Both the position numbers and the translations under genes were made by a program. DNA of 64,000 nt from contig JARLIO010000073.1 in assembly GCA_031291675.1 (NCBI GenBank), positions 1 to 64,000 of the forward strand, given 5' to 3'. How positions within the stretch are numbered: the stretch's first letter is position 1; each line of letters opens with the position of its first letter. The notes beneath the pieces were generated by a model, which was given only the letters and a program-made list of their open reading frames with translations, did no database searches and was not told the origin of the DNA. Shown one piece after another: positions 1 to 11,671 of this stretch. Origin of the DNA: Azospirillaceae bacterium. Its GTDB lineage: Bacteria; Pseudomonadota; Alphaproteobacteria; Azospirillales; Azospirillaceae.

Positions 1-77
1 CAGCGAAGCGTCGCCAGATGTTCGATGCACACGTCTTCCGTGCTGAATTTGGCAACAAAATCGAGAAGTCCGGCCAT
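1..77 (-). CDS. IS1595-family transposase, N-terminus only (runs off the left edge)
   Basis: The minus strand reads from an ATG at 77 as MAGLLDFVAKFSTEDVCIEH, continuing through LATLR to the window edge. This is the typical opening of IS1595/ISXO2-type transposases, which begin with a short helical segment (F-x-x-x-F-x-T-E-x-x-C) before a zinc ribbon and the DDE-type catalytic domain. Only about 25 residues are in view, so the zinc ribbon and catalytic residues cannot be checked. A purine-rich stretch (tggggtgaagcg) lies just ahead of the ATG. The gene points away from the reverse transcriptase remnant to its right, and the element's end probably lies between about 110 and 170. The family call rests on recognition of the N-terminal pattern. 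Confidence 0.6.
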   Translation of the reverse strand, partial: MAGLLDFVAKFSTEDVCIEHLATLR

Positions 78-168
78 CGCTTCACCCCATCAGCAACAGA
101 CAGATTCTACTCCAAGGCGAGCCTAGCGCCTAGAACATTTCACGAACCTGCGCTACCCAGATAGGGAG
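1..168 (-). mobile_element. right-hand end of an IS1595-like insertion sequence
   Basis: The transposase start codon at 77 and the non-coding leader up to about 168 form the 5' end of an insertion sequence whose other end lies outside the window. The boundary is inferred. The reverse transcriptase frame becomes readable from about 168, and a stop (TAG, 162-164) closes that frame just to its left. The terminal inverted repeat and target duplication cannot be defined without the other end. Confidence 0.45.
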
Positions 169-830
169 ACTCCGACGATATCTTGATCGCCGTACCGGGT
201 GGCGCGGCCGAAGGAAAGCAATGGTTAACGTATGTACAGCGTCTCATTCGTGAATATGGCCAAAAATTGGTAATCAAGGAAGATAAGTCGGCCGTCTACG
301 TTTTTAGTAAAAATCGACGTGATCAGACATTTTCACACATCCTTGGCCAAAAAGGCACAAACGGTCTCGAATATCTTGGTTTTCGCTACGATGGTCGTCA
401 CGTCTACATTCGAAACAGTACTATTTCTGGGCTTTGGAGAAAGGTTACGTTTGCCGCTCGCCGTAATTCAATTAACTTCATACAAAAGCATCCGACCAGG
501 AGCGCAGATGAATTGAAAGAAATATTCAATTACGAACGTCTGATCAAAGAGTTCGGAAAAGTCGAGGATTTTGGTGAAAAACAAGAAGACTACCGAAGCT
601 GGACGTTTTTGACCTATGCGCATAGAGCCGCAATAACATTCGGACCACTCGGGAGAAACATACCCCGTCAGTTACGGCGACATTCATCATTCGTGCGTGA
701 AAGAGTTCGTCTGGAAATTGAACAAGCCGTTGAGAGACGAGACAACGCCAAAGTAATACGGTTCCTAAATTCCGGCGACACCGCATTTATTTTACCAGAA
801 CCTGTCAGCACGATAACTTTCGTCGATTAA
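168..830 (+). pseudogene. reverse transcriptase, 3' half only (truncated at the catalytic motif)
   Basis: From 168 the frame reads DSDDILIAVPGG. This matches the YxDD-I-L-I catalytic motif of bacterial reverse transcriptases, but Asp replaces the usual Tyr, exactly at the point where homology begins. About 80 residues later comes GLEYLGFRYDG followed by VYIRNSTISGLWRK. This resembles the F/Y-L-G-F-x-x-D-G and I-R-x-S-T/S-x-S block found after the palm in retron-like, Abi and DRT-type enzymes. No group II intron maturase or HNH region is visible. The palm and fingers upstream of the motif are absent, and an IS1595-like element abuts, so insertion most likely removed the 5' half. An internal TTG at 183 allows a 215-residue product, but it would have no complete active site. 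The segment is visibly more AT-rich than its surroundings, which suggests transfer. The exact RT class cannot be decided. Confidence 0.6.
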
Positions 831-1020
831 ATGGACGTTTGATAGATAGAGAGCGTCCCGCAAGGTAGGGCGACGACAAACTGCCGATTTCTTCGTCTCA
901 GAATTGCATCAATCATGATCTATGATTGCCACCCGGACACAAGCTTCTTGACCGTCCGGCCTCCGCTTTTCGTGCTGTCTTGGCGTCCACAGAGCGTAGT
1001 TTCGTAACTTCATCCTCATA

Positions 1021-1053
1021 AGGAAATGGCCGGTTGTGCACACCGGCCATTTC
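1021..1053 (-). terminator. perfect 13-bp stem-loop after the AlpA-like gene
   Basis: GGAAATGGCCGGT (1021-1033) pairs perfectly with ACCGGCCATTTCC (1041-1053) across a 7-nt loop. It lies 25 bp beyond the stop of the minus-strand AlpA-like gene, so it may terminate or stabilise that transcript. No T-run follows on either strand, so it is not a textbook intrinsic terminator. The rest of the 831-1077 gap shows nothing I recognise. Confidence 0.5.
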
Positions 1054-1077
1054 CCGCCTCAAAGAAAGAAAGCCTCG

Positions 1078-1287
1078 TCAAAAGGACGCATCGCGTAAGG
1101 CAATGCGCTCGTTCACCCACGCGTCGACCTCGCACAGCAGCCATGCGACCCGATTTGGACCAAGGCGGACCCGCTTGGGAAAATTGCCGGCCGCTTCGAG
1201 TCGTCCGATATGCTGAGGCGTATACGGGATGCCGCAGACGCTTTTAAGCTCCTTCTTCGTCACGAGCCGCTTTTCGTACTGAGTCAT
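1078..1287 (-). CDS. AlpA-family DNA-binding regulator
   Basis: This 69-residue protein starts MTQYEKRLVTKKEL. It has the compact winged-helix pattern of AlpA/excisionase-like proteins: an N-terminal strand-helix (L-V-T-K-K-E-L), a recognition region (YTPQHIGRLEAAGNFPKRVRL) and the closing W-L-x-x-E-V-D-A-W-V-x-E-R. These proteins are encoded on prophages and integrative elements, where they activate integrase genes or act as excisionases. The start at 1287 is chosen because AGGGAGAAATCCG precedes it; an upstream extension to 1341 has no such signal. The gene points away from tRNA-Lys and lies between it and the reverse transcriptase remnant, as expected for an element inserted at the tRNA 3' end. 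No integrase is in view. Confidence 0.75.
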   Translation of the reverse strand: MTQYEKRLVTKKELKSVCGIPYTPQHIGRLEAAGNFPKRVRLGPNRVAWLLCEVDAWVNERIALRDASF

Positions 1288-1418
1288 CGGATTTCTCCCT
1301 TTCAGGAGGCATCGCGATGCCTCGGTTCGAATATGCCGCACCGGATAGGCACAGCAAGCGTAACGCGGGCGGGGGATGGTGTCGAGAGGTCGGCCACTGC
1401 GGTAAGTGATTCGGTCCA

Positions 1419-1499
1419 GGTAACAGCGGCGAGGCCGTAGGTAACAGCCGCAAGTCGCTCTTCGGTAACGTCCGCGCGCCTGTTACCTATTTTGTTACC
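1419..1499. promoter_or_regulatory. cluster of five GGTAAC motifs between tRNA-Lys and the AlpA-like gene
   Basis: GGTAACAG occurs at 1419-1426 and 1440-1447, and GGTAACG at 1464-1470. The inverted form appears as CTGTTACC at 1480-1487 and TGTTACC at 1493-1499. The first three copies are direct and spaced 21 to 24 bp apart, about two helical turns; the last two are inverted. The cluster lies between the tRNA-Lys 3' end and the AlpA-like start. It could be recombinase arm-type sites, excisionase sites or an operator. The assignment is inferred; the repeats themselves are plainly visible. Confidence 0.55.
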
Positions 1500-1558
1500 T
1501 GTTTGCCTTTTCGAGGATGGGAAGTCGCCGCTGGCGCTTCCTAAGCCCTTGAAAAGAA

Positions 1559-1634
1559 TGGTGATCCCGCTGGGATTCGAACCCAGGGCCACTTGATTAA
1601 AAGTCAAGTGCTCTACCAGCTGAGCTACGGGATC
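1559..1634 (-). tRNA. tRNA-Lys (anticodon TTT)
   Basis: The minus strand reads GATCCCG as the acceptor arm, then GTAGCTCAGCTGGTAGAGC as the D arm. The anticodon stem CACTTGA encloses a TTT anticodon, followed by the T arm GGTTCGAATCC and the matching CGGGATC acceptor. Discriminator A and an encoded CCA (1559-1561) follow. All four stems pair. The 3' end faces the accessory segment at 1-1500, which is the usual integration side for tRNA-targeting elements. Confidence 0.97.
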
Positions 1635-1751
1635 ATTCCGGCCCGCTTGCGGTGCCACATTCGGTCACTACAGCGGCGAAGGTCGCGCACCATAAGCAAA
1701 ACCGCACAGCCGGTCAAGTCGCGATGCCGAAAAATCTCTTCATCCGCCCCG

Positions 1752-2297
1752 TCATTCCATCGTCTGGACCCGCTTCTGGACATCGCCGTTCTGGCGCTCC
1801 TGCGCGAAGCGTTGCTGCAGACATATCGCCGTATGCGCCGACACGAACAGCGTCACGTCACCGCCCAGGCGACCGATCTCCTTGACGAAGCGCGAACTGA
1901 TGAACTGATTGCGATCCGACGCCATCAGAAAAATGGTTTCAACCGTGGGATCCAGCCGCGCGTTCATTCCCGCCATCTGGAATTCATATTCGAAGTCCGA
2001 AACGGCCCGCAGACCGCGAATGATCACACCGGCCCCAACATCGACGGCAAAATGCATCAGCAAATTGTCAAACGCCCGGACCTCGATATTGGTACCGTTC
2101 GCGCTCCGTCCCTCGAGGTCGGCCTTGACCATCGCCACCCGCTCGTCGGCGGTGAACAGCGGTCCCTTGCCGGCGTTGCGGGCAACCCCGACGATCAGAT
2201 GATCAACCAGACGGCTTGCGCGCTGGATGATGTCCAGATGGCCGTTGGTGATCGGATCAAAGGTACCCGGATAGACGCCAATTCGGAACTTGGCCAT
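1752..2297 (-). CDS. coaD: phosphopantetheine adenylyltransferase
   Basis: CoaD transfers AMP from ATP to 4'-phosphopantetheine to give dephospho-CoA, the penultimate step of coenzyme A synthesis, in the cytosol. The N-terminus MAKFRIGVYPGTFDPITNGH carries the class I nucleotidyltransferase motif T-x-x-H within G-T-F-D-P-I-T-N-G-H. GLRAVSDFEYE and the distal I-S-S-R-F-V-K-E (the ISSTxxR-like signature) complete the active site. The length of 181 residues is slightly above the typical 160-170. The start at 2297 is preferred over a GTG seven codons upstream because GGGGTGAG precedes it and the family starts at this point. It lies 45 bp downstream of gyrA on the same strand, so the two may be cotranscribed. 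Confidence 0.95.
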   Translation of the reverse strand: MAKFRIGVYPGTFDPITNGHLDIIQRASRLVDHLIVGVARNAGKGPLFTADERVAMVKADLEGRSANGTNIEVRAFDNLLMHFAVDVGAGVIIRGLRAVSDFEYEFQMAGMNARLDPTVETIFLMASDRNQFISSRFVKEIGRLGGDVTLFVSAHTAICLQQRFAQERQNGDVQKRVQTME

Positions 2298-2342
2298 GCT
2301 CACCCCAACCTCTCGCACGTCAGTCTCATCGGTCAGCCCGCA

Positions 2343-5237
<2,895 letters not shown>

Positions 5238-5440
5238 ATACCGACCGACTTGTGCCCCGTTGCGCGATTCTTAGCAGCTTTCGCGCTTGCAAACAATGTT
5301 ACCTGACCAGCGACGTTGCGCGACGGTGGCACCCGTGCCGCCGCGATCGGGCGACCGCCGTGACCACAAAAGCCGGCGGACCACAAACCGCCGCGCTGTC
5401 CGCCACCAGAAACCACGCGGGCCCCTCGGTGAGGACCATA

Positions 5441-5671
5441 TCAGCGGTCGCGGTGCTCCTCATGGAGCAGTTCACGCCCCAGGCGCCGCGGCCGTTTGAT
5501 CGTTAGGGCCCGGACCACCGCGAGTTCCTCGACGAGATCGTCGGTCTTTTCCGCCGCATCGACCAGAACATCGCGCAATTCCTGTTCCAACGAGCAACCG
5601 TGGGCCAGCGCACGCGCCCGCAAACGCTCGAGAACCGTATCGTCGAGATTTCGGATGATGATCTGAACCAA
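5441..5671 (-). CDS. FitA-like ribbon-helix-helix antitoxin, no toxin partner visible
   Basis: This 76-residue protein begins MVQIIIRNLDDTVLERLRAR and continues ALAHGCSLEQELRDVLVDAA. That is the ribbon-helix-helix pattern of FitA/VapB-type antitoxins, which bind their own promoter and neutralise a PIN-domain RNase. The TTG at 5671 is chosen because CGAGGAAATTCAG sits at the right spacing and the RHH strand begins immediately after it. In most such operons a PIN toxin follows at once; here the 203 bp to gyrA code for nothing PIN-like. It is therefore an orphan antitoxin or the remnant of a decayed module. The C-terminal Arg-rich tail (KRPRRLGREL) is the part that would normally contact a toxin. 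Confidence 0.7.
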   Translation of the reverse strand: MVQIIIRNLDDTVLERLRARALAHGCSLEQELRDVLVDAAEKTDDLVEELAVVRALTIKRPRRLGRELLHEEHRDR

Positions 5672-5788
5672 CTGAATTTCCTCGGGCTGAGATTTCGCCG
5701 TCAGGATGGCAGGCACGTCGTTCCCGCGCCAATCCTGCAACGTCGGTGAAGCGAAACACGAATTCGACCGTTGACGCCGTTTTGGCAC

Positions 5789-6768
5789 TCAACCCGTCGG
5801 CCAGGTACTTGAAGGGGCCCTGTTATCTGAGCCCCGGGGCTCCGCGTCTGGAACAAAAACACGACCACGAAACCACAATAGCCAAAAATTTAAACAGAAC
5901 TGATGGTACAGATGCTCAGCACACAATCAAAAACATACAGTCCTCAGGAGCGACAATGCCGACTTCAACGGCAGCCCGATCGTGGCCCTTGCTTTCGACG
6001 GATCGCGACCGCTGAGTCCTCATTTCAACTCCGCCAAAAAACTAGCATTCCGACTGGGAGCCGTCCATCGACATCACAGCGGGGTTTCGTCTATTTGTCC
6101 GACTTGAGTTCTTCCCGCAACAGTGCGTTATAAGCTATTGTTTCTATTTATAAAAACTCCCATGCCTCCTGAATTGATACCGGGTCCGAAACGTTCCGGC
6201 CACCGCGCCTTGCGCCGGTGTCACTATTGCGTCGCAACAACGAGACCGCGGGACGCGCTGTCTGCGCTGGCACACCCGGGGCGACAAAAGCTCGCCGCGG
6301 TCAACGCGATCGATGCTACGATCGCGATCCACGCCAGAAATCGCCGCACCACCCGTTTTGTCATCAATTTGTTAACGAGATGACGTTTATAAGCGAGTGC
6401 GTCTGGCGAATGCGAAGGACGAATTTTGTTAAATCCTTCGATGCCTGATCCCTCTTTTCTATTTCAGCACGGATTGTTCATGTCCCGCTGCCGGATATTC
6501 TATGACCCGCCGCCTTTCCGCACTGAATACCGCAGACGACGTTTTGCGCCGGTCAATGATGGTCGCGTCAGCGGTCCCGCAATGATGTTTTTCGTTCCCA
6601 ATCCACCAACGAAAAATCGACGACCCCGTCGCATGGAAGCGACTGCGTTTTTGCCGATCCGCGTGGGCGTTTAGAGTCCGGCGCCAGGGATCGCCTTTCG
6701 ACCGCTGCAGAGGGTGCCAGGCACCGGACCCCAAGAAGCGGAAACCTCATGTGCTATCGGAGACCATG
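5789..6768. other. long gene-free stretch ahead of the poly-HAMP receptor
   Basis: About 1 kb without a convincing gene on either strand. It is less GC-rich than its surroundings, and its short open frames lack codon bias, recognisable domains and ribosome sites. A weak 7-bp inverted repeat (CGAAGGA 6413-6419, TCCTTCG 6434-6440, 14-nt loop) is the only structure I see. I find no promoter for the receptor at 6769 that I would defend, and no RNA gene. Confidence 0.4.
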
Positions 6769-8928
6769 ATGACATTCATGAACCTGCACCGGAACAGTGC
6801 GCCGTCCGCCGAATTGCTGGAGGTCCAGCGCCTGACGCGAGCGATCAGCGCCGGGACGCTCACTGCCCGGGCCGATGTCGAGGGCGCGAAAGATAAAGCC
6901 AAACCCCTCCTGGCCGCGGTGAACGCTCTTCTCGACAGCGCCTTGCTACCGATCGGCGAGGGTAATCGCATCCTTGACCAGATTGCCCACGGCAAGGTCG
7001 ACGAAATGATCACCCAAACCTGCCAAGGGGATCACGAGAAGATGAAGCAGAATGTCAACGGCATCGCCCTCGTTCTGCAGAAATTCCAGGCCGAACTCGC
7101 CAAGCTGACCGAATTCAGCCGACAGGGCCAACTGCAAAAGCGCGGCGAGGCCGCAGCGTTCCAGGGCGCCTATGGCGATATCATCAAAGGCGTCAACGAC
7201 ATGCTCGACGCCATCCTGGTCCCGATCGATGAGGGCAACCGGATCCTCGAGCAGGTCGCCCACGGCAAAATCGACGAGTTGATCGCCCAGACCTACAAGG
7301 GCGATCATGAAAAAATGAAGCAAAACATCAACGATATCGCTCTCGTTCTACAGAAATTCCAGGCAGAACTCGCCAAACTGACAGCATACAGCCACCAGGG
7401 CGAACTGGACAAACGCGGTGATGTCAGCGCCTTCCACGGTGCCTATGCCGAGATCCTGCATGGCATCAATCAGATGCTTGACGCCATCCTGCAGCCGATC
7501 AATGAAGGTAACCGGATTCTTCGGTTGATCAGTGGTGGCAACCTGCGCGAGCAGGTCAGAATCGAGTGCAAAGGCGACCATCAGCGCATGAAGGATGCCG
7601 TCAATGGCGTCCATGTCTGGTTGACGGGGTTGATCGCTTACGTCACCGCAATCGCCAACGGCAACATGACCGCGAAGATGGACAAGGCCTCCGCCGACGA
7701 TCAGATCCATGAGTGGCTGATGTTGCTGAAGGCAAACATCAGCAACGTCGTCCACGACGCCGACACCCTGGTCCAGGCCGCGCTCAGCGGCCAATTATCG
7801 GTTCGCGCAGATCCGGCCCGGCACCAGGGCGACTATCGGCGGATCGTCGAAGGGCTCAACAACACCCTTGAAGCCGTGGTCGCGCCGCTCAATGTCGCGT
7901 CCCGCTATGTCGAGAGCATCTCCAAAGGCGATCTTACCGCCCGGATCACTGACAGCTACGCCGGCGACTACAACACCCTGATGGCCAGCATCAACACGCT
8001 GGTCGACAATCTGACGCATTTCGCCTCCGATGTGCATGAGGCGGCGTTCCAGGTCGCGCGGGGGGCCGAACAATCCAACGAGACCGCGCAATCGATGGCC
8101 CAGGGGGCCAGCGAACAGGCGTCCTCAACCGAAGAGGCTTCGGCATCGATGGAAGAGATGGCCGCCACCATTAAACAGAACGCGGAAAACGCGGCGCAGA
8201 CCGAGAAGATCGCCCACCAATCATCGCTGGACGCGCAATCGTCCGGCGTCGCGGTCAGCGATGCTGTCAAGGCGATGCAGATCATCGCCGAGAAGATCAC
8301 GATCGTCCAGGAAATCGCGCGGCAAACCGACCTTCTGGCCCTGAACGCCGCGATCGAGGCCGCGCGCGCCGGCGAACATGGCAAGGGTTTCGCCGTGGTG
8401 GCGTCCGAGGTTCGCAAACTGGCCGAGCGCAGCCAGCACGCCGCCGCCGAGATCAGCACCCTGTCGGCCGGCACGGTCAAGGCGGCTCAGGATGCCGGAC
8501 AGATGCTGACCAAGCTGGTGCCCGATATCAAGCGAACCGCGGAACTGGTGGAAGAAATCACGGCGGCGTGCCGGGAACAGGATGTCGGCGCCAGCCAGAT
8601 CAACCAGGCGATCCAGCAACTCGACAAGGTGACCCAGCAGAACTCTGCCGCAGCGGAACAGATGTCGGCAACCGCGGAGGAGTTGTCGGCGCAGGCCGAT
8701 CAGATGCAATCCACCATCGCGTTCTTCCGCCTCGCCGCCGCGGCCAACCCGGTGACGGTGCACCGTCTGGCCGAGGCGGCAGCGCCGGGCCGCGTGAACC
8801 CGCAGCACCGCGGGAGCACCGCGAAACCGGCCCCGAAGACCAAAGGGAAAGTGACTCCCCTTGGCGGTGGCTTCCGCTTGAACATGGCGACCGCCGACGA
8901 GTCCGACAGCGAGTTCGAGAAGTACTGA
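6769..8928 (+). CDS. soluble methyl-accepting chemotaxis protein with tandem HAMP repeats
   Basis: This 719-residue protein has no hydrophobic segment, so it should be cytoplasmic. Residues about 20-430 are a series of HAMP-like modules with the recurring pattern P-I-x-E-G-N-R-I-L followed by A-H-G-K and K-G-D-H-x-K-M-K. Two units are exactly 91 codons long and nearly identical. The C-terminal part is a chemoreceptor signalling hairpin with tip sequence [20 protein letters not shown] near residues 520-540, which binds CheA and CheW. The protein ends in EFEKY rather than a typical CheR-docking pentapeptide. No ligand-binding domain (PAS, globin, Cache) is evident, so the HAMP chain or a partner protein must provide input. 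The start at 6769 is chosen from GGAG at 6759-6762; an ATG at 6766 and a GTG at 6751 are alternatives. No che genes are adjacent. Confidence 0.9.
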   Translation: MTFMNLHRNSAPSAELLEVQRLTRAISAGTLTARADVEGAKDKAKPLLAAVNALLDSALLPIGEGNRILDQIAHGKVDEMITQTCQGDHEKMKQNVNGIALVLQKFQAELAKLTEFSRQGQLQKRGEAAAFQGAYGDIIKGVNDMLDAILVPIDEGNRILEQVAHGKIDELIAQTYKGDHEKMKQNINDIALVLQKFQAELAKLTAYSHQGELDKRGDVSAFHGAYAEILHGINQMLDAILQPINEGNRILRLISGGNLREQVRIECKGDHQRMKDAVNGVHVWLTGLIAYVTAIANGNMTAKMDKASADDQIHEWLMLLKANISNVVHDADTLVQAALSGQLSVRADPARHQGDYRRIVEGLNNTLEAVVAPLNVASRYVESISKGDLTARITDSYAGDYNTLMASINTLVDNLTHFASDVHEAAFQVARGAEQSNETAQSMAQGASEQASSTEEASASMEEMAATIKQNAENAAQTEKIAHQSSLDAQSSGVAVSDAVKAMQIIAEKITIVQEIARQTDLLALNAAIEAARAGEHGKGFAVVASEVRKLAERSQHAAAEISTLSAGTVKAAQDAGQMLTKLVPDIKRTAELVEEITAACREQDVGASQINQAIQQLDKVTQQNSAAAEQMSATAEELSAQADQMQSTIAFFRLAAAANPVTVHRLAEAAAPGRVNPQHRGSTAKPAPKTKGKVTPLGGGFRLNMATADESDSEFEKY
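6952..7497 (+). repeat. two 273-bp tandem in-frame repeats coding HAMP units
   Basis: The codons for I-G-E-G-N-R-I-L begin at 6952, for I-D-E-G-N-R-I-L at 7225 and for I-N-E-G-N-R-I-L at 7498. The period is thus exactly 273 bp (91 codons) twice. Units 6952-7224 and 7225-7497 share almost every residue, including D-H-E-K-M-K-Q-N and [15 protein letters not shown]. The third unit has diverged. This points to recent internal duplication. Confidence 0.85.
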
Positions 8929-9259
8929 GCGCGAACCGGGGCCCCGCCCCCCGCACCCGTCGCGACAAACGCTGGTGCAGGTGCCGGCTCCGACCGCGGC
9001 GCATAACGCAAAATCGCTCGGCCGTTCCTGTTGGCCGGGATCGGTTTCATCCCGCGACGGCGCGCTTTGGCAGGGGCGCGCGGCGGGCTGCGGTTCTTTC
9101 CGGCCCTCGCCGCGGTTGATGATTTGCAAGCCGAAACCCGATCGTCACACAACAGACCATGGTTGTACCGCCCGGCACTCCCTATCTCTAGAACCGACGG
9201 CCGTCGGTGCCCTGTTTCAATCGCACCGCCACGACCACGTCGCAAAGGAGACGCTTGGC
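8929..9259. other. gap between receptor and acylase genes
   Basis: 331 bp with no supported gene. A frame open to the acylase runs through much of it but lacks a ribosome site until 9246-9250. I see no clear terminator for the receptor or promoter for the acylase. Confidence 0.35.
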
Positions 9260-11671
9260 ATGGCATGGGTTCGACGGCACGTGGGTTGGCTGCTGTTCCA
9301 TGCGGCCCTGGTTCCCGCGGTTGCCATCGCGGCAACGGTGGTGTGGTTGCGCAGCGGCCTGCCTTCGCCCCGCGGCACGATCGCTGTCGCCGGCATCGAC
9401 GCGCCGGTCCGGATCATCCGTGACCGCCACGCCGTCCCCCATATCTTCGCCCGTTCGGAAGAGGATGCGTTTTTCGCCCTCGGCTTCGTCCACGCCCAGG
9501 ACCGGCTGTGGCAGATGGATATGATGCGCCGGTTGGGGGCCGGGCGCCTGGCCGAGATTCTGGGCCCGCAGGCCTTGCGTTTCGACCGGCTCAGTCGGAC
9601 GCTCGGCTTTTACGCTCGGGCACAGGCCAGCGAAGCCGCGCTGACGCCTGAGGTCAGGGCCGCCCTCGATGCCTATGCCAAGGGCGTCAATGCCTGGCTT
9701 CACAGCCCTCACGGCCCGTTGCCGTTGGAATTCCAGATCCTGAATTATCGGCCGGAGCCCTGGCAACCCGCCGACAGCCTGGTCTGGGCCCGCTTGATGG
9801 CTTTCCAACTCAGCGGAAACTACCGCGACGCGTTGATGCGAGCCCGGATGCTGCAACGGCTGCCCCCCGATCAGGTCGATGCGCTGATGCCGCGTGACCG
9901 CTATGACGGCGCGGTAACCCTGGCCGCGGCGCTCGCGCCCTTGTCGCAACAGGGCATCGATCTGGCAGCGCTTAATCTCGATCATCTGTGGCACGCCTTG
10001 CCGCAATTGGGGCCCGCGCAGGCCAGCAACGAGTGGGTCCTGGCCGGCAGCGCGACCGCCACGGGCAAGCCGATCCTCGTCAACGATCCCCATCTCGCCC
10101 TGAACGCCCCGATTCTCTGGTACCTGGCCCGGATCGAAACCCCGACACTGACCCTGACCGGCGCAACCGTTCCCGGTGTGCCATTCCCGATCCTGGGTCA
10201 TAACGGACGCATCGCCTGGGGATTCACGACTACCGGTAGCAATGTCCAGGATCTGTTCATCGAGCGGACCGACGCCCAGGACCCGACGCGCTATCTGGTT
10301 CCCGGCGGCAGTGAACCCTTCATGCGCCATGTGGAGACCATCCATGTTCGCGGCGCCGCCGACGAAGTGCTGACGGTCCGCGAGACCCGGCACGGCCCGG
10401 TGCTGTCAGACATCGATCCGGCGATCCAGGGCCTGTCCGCACCGGGCGACGTCATCGCCCTGGCCTTCACCGGACTGGCGACCGACGATACGACGACCGA
10501 CGCTCTGTACCGGATCAATCACGCCGCGAACTGGGCCGAGTTCCGCGCCGCGCTGCAACTCTATCAATCGCCGCCCCAGAATATGGTCTATGCCGACACC
10601 GATGGGCATATCGGGTTCATGGCACCGGGCCGGGTTCCGGTTCGCCGGTCCGGCGACGGCAGCCTGCCGGTGCCCGGCTGGACCGGCGCCTTTGACTGGA
10701 CCGGGATGATCCCGTTCGACGCCCTGCCCCAGGCCGTCGATCCGCCCTCCGGGCGTTTCGTCAATGCCAACAACGCCATTGTCGGCCCGCATTATCCCTA
10801 TTTCCTGACGACGCGCTGGGGCGAGCCGGCCCGGGCCGAGCGCATCGAACAAGTCCTGGCCACCAGCAATCGGCACAATGTCGAGAGTGCCGAGGATCTG
10901 CTGATGGATACCATGTCGTTGCCCGCGCTCAAGCTGCTGCCGACGCTCTTGCAGATTGCGCCGTCGACCCCGTTGCGCCGCGCCGCGCTGGTCCGGCTCA
11001 AGGTCTGGGATGGAAGGATGGAGCGCAACAGCCCGCAACCCTTGATCTTCGAGAGCTGGCTGCGGGAACTGAACCGGGTCCTGTTCGCTGAACGGTTGGG
11101 CCCCTTGTTCGATGATTACTGGAGCCTGAATGCGACGGTTGTCACGCAGACCCTGTCGAACGGCTGTGGCACCGTCCCCTGTGACGAAGCGGTGGCAAGC
11201 GCCTTCGATCGGGCCCTGGACGGGATCGCGGCGACAGAGGGCGACGATGTCGACGACTGGCGCTGGGGTGATGCGCATCGGGCACCCATGGCGCACCCGT
11301 TTCTGTCGCGTCTTCCGGTGCTCAACCGACTTTTCGATATCGGCATTGCGACCGATGGCGGCTTTTACACCATCAACCGCGGCGCCAGCCGGATCGAAGA
11401 TCCCAATCATCCCTTTGCTGACGACCATGGCGCGGGGTATCGTGCCGTCTATGATCTTTCCGACCTCGACAACAGTCAGTTTATGATCGCGACAGGCCAG
11501 TCCGGCAATCCGCTGTCGCCGCACTATGGCGATCTGGTCACGCCCTGGCGCGATGGCGCCCATTTCGCGATTGCCGGAAGCCCTGCTGCGATCGCCGCCA
11601 CCGGCCTGGGAACGCTCCTCCTCCAACCCCGCCCCGCCCCTCTCACCGACCACGCGCACCCCGCATCATGA
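9260..11671 (+). CDS. penicillin acylase family (Ntn-hydrolase) protein
   Basis: This 803-residue precursor belongs to the penicillin G acylase / AHL acylase / cephalosporin acylase superfamily, which hydrolyses amide bonds of acylated amines in the periplasm. Residues about 8-29 form a signal peptide or membrane anchor (LLFHAALVPAVAIAATVVWL). The alpha-chain motifs R-D-x-x-A-V-P-H-I-F-A and F-A-L-G-F-V-H-A-Q-D-R-L-W-Q-M-D-M-M-R-R are present. The autocatalytic site is A-S-N-E-W-V-L-A-G-S, with the nucleophilic Ser that becomes the beta-chain N-terminus at about residue 256, then K-P-I-L-V-N-D-P-H-L. The start at 9260 follows AAAGGAG. Substrate cannot be read from sequence; AHL quorum-quenching is one possibility. 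Its stop overlaps the start of the threonine ammonia-lyase (ATGA). Confidence 0.9.
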   Translation: MAWVRRHVGWLLFHAALVPAVAIAATVVWLRSGLPSPRGTIAVAGIDAPVRIIRDRHAVPHIFARSEEDAFFALGFVHAQDRLWQMDMMRRLGAGRLAEILGPQALRFDRLSRTLGFYARAQASEAALTPEVRAALDAYAKGVNAWLHSPHGPLPLEFQILNYRPEPWQPADSLVWARLMAFQLSGNYRDALMRARMLQRLPPDQVDALMPRDRYDGAVTLAAALAPLSQQGIDLAALNLDHLWHALPQLGPAQASNEWVLAGSATATGKPILVNDPHLALNAPILWYLARIETPTLTLTGATVPGVPFPILGHNGRIAWGFTTTGSNVQDLFIERTDAQDPTRYLVPGGSEPFMRHVETIHVRGAADEVLTVRETRHGPVLSDIDPAIQGLSAPGDVIALAFTGLATDDTTTDALYRINHAANWAEFRAALQLYQSPPQNMVYADTDGHIGFMAPGRVPVRRSGDGSLPVPGWTGAFDWTGMIPFDALPQAVDPPSGRFVNANNAIVGPHYPYFLTTRWGEPARAERIEQVLATSNRHNVESAEDLLMDTMSLPALKLLPTLLQIAPSTPLRRAALVRLKVWDGRMERNSPQPLIFESWLRELNRVLFAERLGPLFDDYWSLNATVVTQTLSNGCGTVPCDEAVASAFDRALDGIAATEGDDVDDWRWGDAHRAPMAHPFLSRLPVLNRLFDIGIATDGGFYTINRGASRIEDPNHPFADDHGAGYRAVYDLSDLDNSQFMIATGQSGNPLSPHYGDLVTPWRDGAHFAIAGSPAAIAATGLGTLLLQPRPAPLTDHAHPAS

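Noticed and set aside
1302-1658. Open frame whose product contains VAQLVEHLTFNQVALGSNPS
   Set aside because: This is the translation of tRNA-Lys, a well-known false protein pattern; the frame simply crosses the tRNA gene.
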